Origin: an uncultured Collinsella sp.
Lineage (GTDB): Bacteria > Actinomycetota > Coriobacteriia > Coriobacteriales > Coriobacteriaceae
Length of the DNA: 5,468 bases
NCBI GenBank assembly: GCA_900554455.1
Contig: USHT01000090.1
Coordinates: 1-5,468, forward strand
Reading direction: 5' to 3'
In this document: in pieces, positions 1 through 5,241 of the stretch
How positions within the stretch are numbered: position 1 is the stretch's first letter
Layout of the letters: each line of letters begins with the position of its first letter
Translations under genes and position numbers: made by a program
The notes under the pieces: model-generated
What the model was told of the DNA's origin: nothing
Seen by the model: the letters and a program-made list of their open reading frames with translations, nothing else
The model's database searches: none

Positions 1-852
1 CCCGCCATAGGGCGGGTTCATAAGTACGACGTCAAACTGGCCGTCAGGCTTGTGCTTCCACTCGCGAACATCCTTCTCGAGAGAGTTATCGTGAAAGACT
101 TCAGGATTATCGATATCGTGCAACAGCATGTTGGTCACGCACAGCAGGTAAGGGAGCTGCTTCTTCTCGATGCCGTAGACCGATCTTGCATAGAGTTCAC
201 GATCGGCTGGAGTCTGAACCTGGGAGTCGAGAATCTTGAGGGCGCTCGTCAAAAAGCCGCCCGTGCCACACGCGAAGTCAGCCACAGTCTCGCCGAGCTT
301 GGGCGCAAGTGCCTGGGCCATAAAGTCAGTCACCGCTCGGGGCGTGTAAAACTCGCCGGCATTACCCGCGGACTGTAAGTCTTTCAGGATGGTCTCGTAA
401 ATTTCACCGAAGGCGTGGCGCTCTTTGTACTCGGTAAAATCAACCGACTCGTCAATCTCGTTGATGACTTGACGAAGTAGAATCCCATCCTTCATGTAGT
501 TGTTGGCGTCAGTAAAAGCAGCCTTGACGACGACGTGTCGCAAAGGCGCATCAGGTGCAAGCTCAAGACTCTCAAGAGTCTTGAATAGATCATTGTTTAC
601 AAAGTCGAGAAGCTCATCGCCAGTAAGCGCCTTGCCGTCTTTCGCATCGTGCGCCCAGCTATACCAGCGCAGGCGCTCGGGGATGATGGACTGATAGGAG
701 TCATCGTGAAACTCCCACTCCTGCTCCTTGGCATCGTAAATCTTGAGGAAGAAAAGCCAAGTCATCTGCTCAATGCGCTGCGCATCGCCATTGATGCCGG
801 CGTCTTTGCGCATGATGTTCTGCAGGGTCTTTACGAGAGATCCCAGTGCCAT
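1..852 (-). CDS. hsdM: Type I restriction-modification system methyltransferase subunit HsdM (C-terminus outside window)
   Basis: This is the N6-adenine DNA methyltransferase subunit of a Type I restriction-modification enzyme. With HsdS it methylates host DNA, and it is also part of the HsdR-containing restriction complex. The frame is open from an ATG at 852 to the window edge, giving 284 codons; full-length HsdM is usually about 500 residues, so the rest is cut off by the window rather than by mutation. The first ~140 residues look like the helical HsdM N-terminal domain (QRIEQMTWLFFLKIYD near 25-40). Then follow the family signature NAGEFYTPR (164-172), the SAM-binding motif I DFACGTGGF (192-200) and the catalytic motif IV NPPY (279-282), three residues before the edge. 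The gene begins 19 nt after the hsdR stop, so the two are surely co-transcribed. hsdS is expected further left but is not visible. Both signature motifs are intact, so the visible part looks functional. Confidence 0.95.
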   Translation of the reverse strand, partial: MALGSLVKTLQNIMRKDAGINGDAQRIEQMTWLFFLKIYDAKEQEWEFHDDSYQSIIPERLRWYSWAHDAKDGKALTGDELLDFVNNDLFKTLESLELAPDAPLRHVVVKAAFTDANNYMKDGILLRQVINEIDESVDFTEYKERHAFGEIYETILKDLQSAGNAGEFYTPRAVTDFMAQALAPKLGETVADFACGTGGFLTSALKILDSQVQTPADRELYARSVYGIEKKQLPYLLCVTNMLLHDIDNPEVFHDNSLEKDVREWKHKPDGQFDVVLMNPPYGG

Positions 853-863
853 TTGCTATCGTT

Positions 864-871
864 ACCTTTCT
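864..871 (-). promoter_or_regulatory. Ribosome binding site of hsdM
   Basis: On the minus strand AGAAAGGT directly follows the hsdR stop codon and lies 11-12 nt before the hsdM ATG at 852. GAAAGG is a reasonable Shine-Dalgarno match at slightly long spacing. It supports this start and independent initiation at hsdM within the hsdR-hsdM operon. Confidence 0.55.
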
Positions 872-3202
872 CTATGCGATGTAGAGCTCGTCCTCGAGCA
901 TCTGCGCTGCCTGAATGTACTGTTGTTTGCCGCCGAATGCGGCGACGATCTTCATTGGGCTGCCAAACCGACGGAATTCCTCGAGGTCGAGGACGTGGGT
1001 GTCGTCCAAGTCTACGAGGTTCGACGTCGCATATTTGTCGAGAAGCGCTTCAAGGACCTCACGCGCGACGCCGGCATACTCATAGAGCACGCCCTTTTTC
1101 TTGACACTATTGGCTCTCTCGCTGCGCGTAAGAGGTCTCTGGTCGTAAGCAATGTGGCAAATGAGGTCAAAGTCGCTCATTTGCTCCTGTCCAGTCTCGA
1201 GCCGCAGCTCATCCAGGAATACGCCACGCGCGTGCAGCTCATCGATAATCGCTTGTTTCTTATGTTCAGAGTTCCACGCCGCTAGGAAGTGGTCAAGAGT
1301 GTCGTATTCGCCGAGAATGTTTTTTCGCGTATAGTCCTTAAGGCTCTCAGTTACAAGAAGGCCATCGGAGGAGTAATACTGCACCATCTCCGACACTACA
1401 TAGACGTCGGCCCCATGAACGTGATATTTCACATGGGAGGACGGATCGTCCGGCGGCAATACGGGTGGGTCTACGATCGGAGACGGAGGCGGAACGGGAC
1501 TGCCGCCATTGCCGCCGGGACCCGGATCCGCAATGGGGTCACCCGGATTAGGCTCAAACACAACAACAGGTTCGCCATCAAACTCGGGATCTGCAAACAA
1601 ACGCGATGCGTCACGAAAATCGAGGATGGTGAAATAGAGTTTGTCGTAGTCCTCACAGATACGGGTTCCGCGGCCGATAATCTGCTTGAACTCCGTCATT
1701 CCGTGCTCACCGAACTTGTTGTCGAGCACGACTACCTTACACGTCTTGCAATTAACACCAGTGGTGAGAAGCTTCGAAGTCGTAACGATGGTCGGGTATT
1801 TCTCGTCGGGGTCGATGAAGTTATCTAACTGAGCCTTACCTTCCCTGTCGTCACCCGTAATCTTCATGATGTAGGTGGGGTGATCTCTTACGATATCGGC
1901 GTTCTCGTTTACAAGGGCACGTCGCATATTTTCGGCATGCTCGATGTCAACGCAAAAGACTATGGTCTTGGAGTAACGATCCGTCTCCTTTAGAAATTGA
2001 GTTATCCGCTTGGCAACTTCCTCGTAGCGCTCTTTGATGACAATCTCGCTGTCGAAGTCTTGCTTCTCGAAAACACGTTTGGGCAGAGCTTCGCCGCGAT
2101 CATCTATGGTGCCTTCCTCAGTACGGTATCCGTAAATGTCGACGTTCAGCTTAGGACGAATAACTTTATACGGGGCGAGAAAGCCATCCTCGATTCCCTG
2201 TTTAAGGGAGTAGGTGTAGACAGGTTCGCCGAAGTAGGTAATGTTTGAAACCTCTTCAGTCTCCTTTGGCGTAGCCGTCATACCGATTTGAATTGCACAA
2301 TTGAAATACTCAAGTACCTTACGCCATGCGGAGTCCGCCGCGGCGCTTCCGCGATGGCACTCGTCGACGATAATCAAATCGAAGAATTCCGAGTCGAACT
2401 CGCGGAATATTTCTTCACCGTTTTCTCCAACAAGCTGTTGGTAGAGCGAGAAATAGACCTCGTAAGCAGAATCGAGCTTTCGACCTACGACCTTGGTTGT
2501 AACCCTCTTGAGAGGCTTGAAATCGCCGTCTATGGTCTGATCGACGAGAATATTGCGGTCCGCCAGATAGAGAACCTTACGAACCTCGGTAGTCTGTCGC
2601 AAGCGATGAACGATTTGAAAAGCCGTAAAAGTCTTTCCCGTTCCCGTTGCCATAACGAGCAAGATGCGATTCTTACCTCGCGCAATAGCTTCAAGCGTAC
2701 GATTGATGGCGATGCACTGATAGTAGCGAGGATGATTGCCGCCGTGCTCCTGGTAATACGGAGCGGTCACAATCTCCTGGCTATACGGATGTTCAAGCCC
2801 CTTAGCTTTTGAGTATCGTGTCCAAAGTTCCGCCGGAGTGGGAAACTCGTCCATGGCAAGAGCGCGCTCTTTCCCGGTAAGAAAATCGTGCTCAACAAAA
2901 CCCTTTCCGTTTGAGCTGTACGCAAACGGAATATCGAGCAGCTGGGCATATCCCATCCCCTGTTGGAGACCGGCATCAACGGTGTGCTCCGTATCCTTAG
3001 CCTCGACGATTGCGATAGGGATGCCCGGAGCATACATCAGAAGGTAGTCAGCCTTCTTCTTGTCTTTACGGGTGACCATACTTCCGCGCACAACGATCTC
3101 GCCACTGGTAAAGAAATACTCAGTGAAGACTTGGGTATTGCGATCCCACGACTTCATAATCGCAGGATCAATGAGTTTAAGCCGTGTGTCAGACTCGTTC
3201 AT
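872..3202 (-). CDS. hsdR: Type I restriction enzyme HsdR, EcoEI-like endonuclease/translocase subunit
   Basis: This 776-residue subunit gives a Type I restriction enzyme its ATP-driven DNA translocation and cleavage. The N-terminus carries a PD-(D/E)xK nuclease: D52 in ADYLL, then ExK at E67-A-K69 (IVEAKD), then a Q-xxx-Y-like stretch around Q80-Y85. The SF2 helicase motor follows: Walker A ATGTGKT (185-191), motif II DECH (280-283), motif III TAT (309-311), a motif V-like TTGVNC (480-485) and motif VI QIIGRGTR (507-514). A proline/glycine-rich linker (about 551-587) leads to a C-terminal region (about 590-776) of the kind found in EcoEI-type HsdR (EcoEI_R_C). Length and the early LIDPAI motif also fit that family, and all key residues are present. 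It is the first gene of an hsdR-hsdM operon, with AT-rich promoter-like DNA upstream. The ATG at 3202 is chosen because MNESDTRLKLIDP is the usual family N-terminus and GAGGGG lies 11 nt upstream. Confidence 0.95.
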   Translation of the reverse strand: MNESDTRLKLIDPAIMKSWDRNTQVFTEYFFTSGEIVVRGSMVTRKDKKKADYLLMYAPGIPIAIVEAKDTEHTVDAGLQQGMGYAQLLDIPFAYSSNGKGFVEHDFLTGKERALAMDEFPTPAELWTRYSKAKGLEHPYSQEIVTAPYYQEHGGNHPRYYQCIAINRTLEAIARGKNRILLVMATGTGKTFTAFQIVHRLRQTTEVRKVLYLADRNILVDQTIDGDFKPLKRVTTKVVGRKLDSAYEVYFSLYQQLVGENGEEIFREFDSEFFDLIIVDECHRGSAAADSAWRKVLEYFNCAIQIGMTATPKETEEVSNITYFGEPVYTYSLKQGIEDGFLAPYKVIRPKLNVDIYGYRTEEGTIDDRGEALPKRVFEKQDFDSEIVIKERYEEVAKRITQFLKETDRYSKTIVFCVDIEHAENMRRALVNENADIVRDHPTYIMKITGDDREGKAQLDNFIDPDEKYPTIVTTSKLLTTGVNCKTCKVVVLDNKFGEHGMTEFKQIIGRGTRICEDYDKLYFTILDFRDASRLFADPEFDGEPVVVFEPNPGDPIADPGPGGNGGSPVPPPSPIVDPPVLPPDDPSSHVKYHVHGADVYVVSEMVQYYSSDGLLVTESLKDYTRKNILGEYDTLDHFLAAWNSEHKKQAIIDELHARGVFLDELRLETGQEQMSDFDLICHIAYDQRPLTRSERANSVKKKGVLYEYAGVAREVLEALLDKYATSNLVDLDDTHVLDLEEFRRFGSPMKIVAAFGGKQQYIQAAQMLEDELYIA

Positions 3203-3213
3203 ACGTCTCGGAA

Positions 3214-3219
3214 CCCCTC
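3214..3219 (-). promoter_or_regulatory. Ribosome binding site of hsdR
   Basis: GAGGGG on the minus strand lies 11 nt before the ATG at 3202, with a purine-rich GAGA in between. The spacing is slightly long, but this is the only good Shine-Dalgarno match near the start. Confidence 0.45.
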
Positions 3220-3254
3220 ATTGCGCAAAGCGACAGCTATTGATGTTGAGTTGA

Positions 3255-3320
3255 TTAATTTTATCATCACTATGCAATCTAGCAGCCGCTTTATACTAAA
3301 TGAGACGAAGTAAAGTCAGC
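3255..3320 (-). promoter_or_regulatory. Probable promoter region of the hsdR-hsdM operon
   Basis: This leader is clearly more AT-rich than the flanking genes and lies between the exonuclease terminator and hsdR. Two -10 candidates can be read on the minus strand. One is an extended -10, TGATAAAAT at 3266-3258, with no good -35 box. The other is TATAAA at 3295-3290, with CTGACT (a 4/6 match to TTGACA) at 3319-3314 and an 18-nt spacer. They cannot be ranked from sequence alone. The location is what an independently transcribed restriction operon would need. Confidence 0.4.
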
Positions 3321-3336
3321 CCCGTGAGAAAGCTCC

Positions 3337-3388
3337 AAAGAAAGCAAAATGAGCCCCGTTGACTTGAGTCAGAGGTCATTCCCGGAGC
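3337..3388 (-). terminator. Hairpin plus T-tract terminator-like element, copy 1 (after the exonuclease gene)
   Basis: On the minus strand this begins 5 nt after the exonuclease stop codon. The predicted RNA pairs GCUCCG (3388-3383) with CGGGGC (3358-3353), including one G-U pair. An internal loop follows, then UGAC/GUCA (3378-3375 with 3363-3360) closing an 11-nt loop. The T-rich run TCATTTTGCTTTCTTT follows at once. Position, stem and T-tract fit intrinsic termination of the exonuclease transcript. The core TGACCTCTGACTCAAGTCA recurs almost unchanged at 4309-4327. Confidence 0.65.
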
Positions 3389-3393
3389 CCCGC

Positions 3394-4134
3394 CTACCTC
3401 CCCTCCGCCTTCAGCTTCAGCAGCAGGTCGCCCAGCTCGGGGCACTTGTTGGAAAGGCGCATCTGGGCTCGATCGCCCATCCTCCACCGCTGGCGGATCT
3501 CCTGAGCACGCGGACTCACGCGATAGTCCCCGTCCATCACCTGCTTGAGCAACTTGGCGGTCACGCGCGCGTCGGCTAGGGCACTGTGGGCGTGACCCGT
3601 CGACTCGTCAAACTCGATGCCAAACCACGTCGCCGCGTCATTCAAAGAGACGCACTCGTGGCTGCCCACGTCCATGATCGAGGTGTAAAACGCCTGCAGA
3701 TCGGCCCAGTCCGTAGGAAATGCGGCAAGGTCGATTTGCTTTGCCTGGCACTCGGTCAAAAGCTGTCGCCGGTCCGCCCCGCTCCAGCAAACCACCTGGG
3801 CGGAGTAGCGACCGATCCAATCGCTTAGCCTTTTAATCACCATGTAGAGCGGATCGGCCATCGCGGTATCCACGGCTGATATCCCCGTAAGCTCGCGGAC
3901 GGGAAACGCAACGCCTTCGGTAAATTCCGTCTGCACAAACTGCGAGAACTCGCCCATAACGTTGCCGTGGTAATCGAGCTTGACGGCGCCGACCTCGATA
4001 ATCTCATTGCGCAGTCCACGGCGCTGGCGCTGCTTTGGCACCGGCGCAAACTCAAAGTCCAGCACAATCTGGCGCGCAAAGTTCGTCGTATCGATAGCCG
4101 AGATACACGGCGTCTTTTCAGCTGACACGGTCAT
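3394..4134 (-). CDS. DEDDh-family 3'-5' exonuclease domain protein
   Basis: This 246-residue protein has the RNase T/DnaQ-type exonuclease fold, which removes nucleotides from 3' ends of DNA or RNA using two metal ions. The acidic residues are in order: motif I VLDFEFAPV with D26 and E28; motif II D121 in WSGADRRQL; motif III HAHSALADAR with H183 and D188 in H-x4-D spacing, marking the DEDDh subgroup. FPVRELTGIS around 78-86 is typical of DnaQ-like and KapD/ERI-like exonucleases. About 50 residues follow the catalytic domain, ending in a basic, leucine-rich tail (LGDLLLKLKAEGR). No signal peptide or membrane segment is seen, so it should be cytoplasmic. The ATG at 4134 has a strong Shine-Dalgarno upstream. 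Hairpin plus T-tract elements lie on both sides, so it is probably a single-gene unit not co-transcribed with hsdR. The substrate (RNA or DNA) cannot be told from sequence. Confidence 0.88.
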   Translation of the reverse strand: MTVSAEKTPCISAIDTTNFARQIVLDFEFAPVPKQRQRRGLRNEIIEVGAVKLDYHGNVMGEFSQFVQTEFTEGVAFPVRELTGISAVDTAMADPLYMVIKRLSDWIGRYSAQVVCWSGADRRQLLTECQAKQIDLAAFPTDWADLQAFYTSIMDVGSHECVSLNDAATWFGIEFDESTGHAHSALADARVTAKLLKQVMDGDYRVSPRAQEIRQRWRMGDRAQMRLSNKCPELGDLLLKLKAEGR

Positions 4135-4136
4135 GG

Positions 4137-4145
4137 CCTTTCTCC
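4137..4145 (-). promoter_or_regulatory. Ribosome binding site of the exonuclease gene
   Basis: GGAGAAAGG on the minus strand directly precedes the ATG at 4134. GGAG ends 7 nt before the start codon, close to ideal spacing, and this fixes the chosen start. Confidence 0.7.
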
Positions 4146-4286
4146 GTCAACTGCCGCTTGCTACATAGGCGGCTACATTGCCGTAAGGATAGGCGCCCGC
4201 GCGGACATGAAAGCGGGGCGCAATACCATGCGCCAAGCACACGCCATGCAGACGGCCCCAAGAGAGTCGCCCGCTCTATTCAAATG
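4146..4286 (-). other. Leader of the exonuclease gene, no clear promoter
   Basis: This stretch lies between the upstream terminator-like element and the exonuclease ribosome binding site. I searched the minus strand for paired -35/-10 boxes and found none convincing. The promoter must be here if the upstream element really terminates transcription. No RNA gene was recognised. Confidence 0.3.
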
Positions 4287-4336
4287 CATGAAAAAGATTG
4301 AGGCCCGGTGACTTGAATCAGAGGTCATCCCGGGCC
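4287..4336 (-). terminator. Hairpin plus T-tract terminator-like element, copy 2 (upstream of the exonuclease gene)
   Basis: On the minus strand GGCCCGG (4336-4330) pairs perfectly with CCGGGCC (4308-4302). After a 2-nt bulge, UGAC/GUCA (4327-4324 with 4312-4309) closes an 11-nt loop, CUCUGAUUCAA. TCAATCTTTTTCATG follows the stem. The fold and loop match copy 1 after the exonuclease gene, but the outer stem differs and still pairs. It would stop minus-strand transcripts from the ATPase remnant or the intergenic region before they reach the exonuclease gene. Confidence 0.6.
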
Positions 4337-4340
4337 CATC

Positions 4341-4357
4341 AGAGCTCACAGAGCTCT
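4341..4357. repeat. Perfect 7-bp inverted repeat
   Basis: AGAGCTC, 3-nt spacer ACA, GAGCTCT. With a 2-nt bulge the stem extends by CCA (4336-4338) and TGG (4358-4360). It lies next to hairpin copy 2 and overlaps its base. It could be part of a larger RNA structure, or chance, because GAGCTC is itself a palindrome. Confidence 0.35.
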
Positions 4358-4533
4358 TGGTTGCTTTGGTCTCGCTCTTCACGACGCTTATCGAACTTTC
4401 CGAGGCACTCAAGCAGCATTCGAAGCATAACAAGTCGCTGCCATTAAGGCACTGACCTCTTGACCAAGCAACGGCGCTGCCCAGCTATCACCCTTGGGCT
4501 GCCGTCAACTTTATTCTATCCGCGAGCATCTGG

Positions 4534-4557
4534 TTTACCAAATGGATTTTCGGTAAA
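4534..4557. repeat. Nested imperfect palindrome
   Basis: TTTACC and GGTAAA (6-bp arms) enclose AAAT-GG-ATTT, giving a nearly continuous dyad with two unpaired bases (TC at 4550-4551). It lies about 25 bp beyond the ATPase remnant's stop codon. There is no T-tract, so an operator-like protein-binding site is as likely as a hairpin. No gene nearby makes its role clear. Confidence 0.3.
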
Positions 4558-4583
4558 GGAAGCACGGCACGCCCGCAAAACCA

Positions 4584-4966
4584 CTACGCCCCAAGTGCCG
4601 CCATGGGAATCACCGCCACGCCGTCGTCGCGTGTGTAGGCAATGCTCCCCTTTCCAACCACGACCGCCAAAAACGCCGGCGCGGCATTCTGGGCGGCAGG
4701 ATTGGAGAGCACTTTCCTCTCCAGCGCCTTGAGATTTCTCGCTCCATCGTCTGCTTTCGCATCACTCAGCTTGACCTCGATGGCTCCCATCCGCACAGGC
4801 CCTCGGTCAGCTTGAGCCTGTTGAAGAGGTCCAAGTACGCAGCGATGATCCTCTCGTCGGGGCCCGCCTCACCGTACGAGGCGTCCTTTATGAGCGTCTT
4901 GTACGTAACAGCTTGGCTCTCGTTCATGGCAAGAGCTCGCAAAAGGCCGTGTGCAAGCTCGGGCGA
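4584..4966 (-). pseudogene. Remnant of an AAA ATPase with DUF4143 C-terminal domain (5'-truncated, internally deleted)
   Basis: Two adjacent minus-strand pieces in different frames resemble consecutive parts of the C-terminal half of DUF4143-type ATPases, a family of unknown physiological role common in actinobacteria and other gut bacteria. The first (4966-4766) reads SPELAHGLLRALAMNESQ, then DASYGEAGPDERIIAAYLDL and RLKLTEGLCGW, matching the helical segment before the nuclease-like domain. The second (from GTG 4796 to TAG 4584) reads MGAIEVKLSD, then PAFLAVVVGKGSIAYTRDDG and VAVIPM, matching the family's extreme C-terminus. In intact relatives I expect roughly 60-100 residues between the two; here they abut near 4796-4806 with a frame change, so an internal deletion is inferred. 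The AAA domain with Walker A/B is absent: an in-frame TGA at 4967-4969 and then the tandem repeat array replace it. Intact members are about 400 residues. The family call rests on recognised motifs, not a search. Confidence 0.72.
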
Positions 4967-4983
4967 TCATGCGATATGCGAAA

Positions 4984-5058
4984 TTACGCCATTCTCAATG
5001 TAGTTTTTACGCTACTTTCAATGTAGTTTTTACGCCATATTCATTGAAGGTTTTACGC
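4984..5058. repeat. Tandem array, 3.3 copies of a 23-bp unit
   Basis: Units lie at 4984-5006, 5007-5029 and 5030-5052, with a partial fourth at 5053-5058. Each begins TTACGC. Units 1 and 2 end with the same TCAATGTAGTTT; unit 3 has diverged to TCATTGAAGGTT. On the minus strand the motif reads TAAAAACTACATTGA. Units are contiguous with no spacers, so this is not CRISPR. The 23-bp period is about two helical turns, as in iteron or multi-site regulator arrays. It directly abuts the broken 5' side of the DUF4143 ATPase remnant, so it may be the old promoter/operator of that gene. Confidence 0.85.
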
Positions 5059-5090
5059 TTGGCATCCTTAGCGCGACCCATTCCGAGCAT
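5007..5090 (-). CDS. Possible 27-residue ORF reading into the repeat array
   Basis: ATG at 5090 opens a frame reading MLGMGRAKDAKRKTFNEYG, then VKTTLKVA, ending at a TAA inside repeat unit 2. It is lysine/arginine-rich at the start. The frame is also open upstream of this ATG (RSDV precedes it), so it could be a decayed fragment of something longer. I see no strong ribosome binding site and recognise no family. It may be only a by-product of the repeat sequence. Confidence 0.15.
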   Translation of the reverse strand: MLGMGRAKDAKRKTFNEYGVKTTLKVA

Positions 5091-5241
5091 CACATCAGAG
5101 CGCGCTTGGTTATCTCCGCTCGCAGACCGAGGGTCGTCGCAAACGCTTCACCAAAGGGACAAGCCCTTTGAAGTGCGGCTTGGCGCCGCATGGCGCCGGC
5201 GGACGAGGCGATGCGTCCGCCGACGAATAGCACCGAATTGG
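5059..5241. other. Intergenic region between permease and repeat array
   Basis: Besides the hairpin cluster and the possible 27-residue ORF, no gene is recognised. A minus-strand stretch from about 5175 to 5099 is open and protein-like (RACPFGEAFATTLGLRAEIT, then KRALM and TGA), but it has no start and overlaps the last hairpin. It may be remnant coding DNA. Confidence 0.3.
5152..5222 (-). terminator. Cluster of hairpins downstream of the permease gene
   Basis: Starting 19 nt after the permease stop there are three stem-loops: CGGCGGACG/CGTCCGCCG (5197-5205 with 5214-5222; 9 bp, 8-nt loop); GGCGCC/GGCGCC (5182-5187 with 5192-5197; 4-nt loop), which competes with TGCGGC/GCCGCA (5174-5179 with 5185-5190); and CAAAGGG/CCCTTTG (5152-5158 with 5164-5170; 5-nt loop). 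None is followed by a clean T-tract, so classical intrinsic termination is uncertain. They could protect the 3' end of the permease mRNA or act as a weak or factor-assisted terminator. Confidence 0.5.

Larger units (their letters stand above)
4337..4583. other. Intergenic stretch without a recognisable gene
   Basis: No RNA gene or convincing ORF is seen here between the ATPase remnant and hairpin copy 2. On the plus strand 4312-4455 is open and its 3' part looks protein-like (ELTELLVALVSLFTTLIELS from 4342), ending at TGA 4453-4455. It has no ATG and no ribosome binding site, and the open stretch starts inside the hairpin. Two inverted repeats are present, at 4341-4357 and 4534-4557. It may be decayed coding DNA. 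Confidence 0.35.

Noticed and set aside
52..378. Plus-strand 108-codon open frame at the left edge
   Set aside because: It is antisense to the methyltransferase motifs of HsdM, which is the clearly real gene here.
743..1828. Plus-strand open frames opposite hsdR (for example 743-1285 and 1289-1828)
   Set aside because: They lie antisense to a full-length HsdR with all family motifs, have no recognisable domains, and are shadows of its codon composition.
2288..2812. Plus-strand 174-codon open frame
   Set aside because: It is antisense to the helicase motifs of HsdR and resembles no protein family; a shadow.
4173..4433. Minus-strand 86-codon open frame (MLCFECCLSASESS...)
   Set aside because: It reads straight through hairpin copy 2 and its T-tract, has no ribosome binding site and resembles no family. 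The same PGMTSDSS string arises in the other hairpin copy simply because the DNA core is repeated.
4453..4470. Possible third, plus-strand copy of the hairpin core (TGACCTCTTGACCAAGCA)
   Set aside because: Only the first 8 nt match exactly, the rest needs several changes, and no flanking stem or T-tract is present; probably chance.
4460..4732. Plus-strand 90-codon open frame
   Set aside because: It overlaps the DUF4143 C-terminal fragment on the opposite strand, which shows recognisable family motifs; the plus-strand product is low-complexity and Arg/Pro-rich as expected for an antisense shadow.
4984..5058. CRISPR array
   Set aside because: The repeats are contiguous with no unique spacers, the unit is 23 bp and no cas genes are present.
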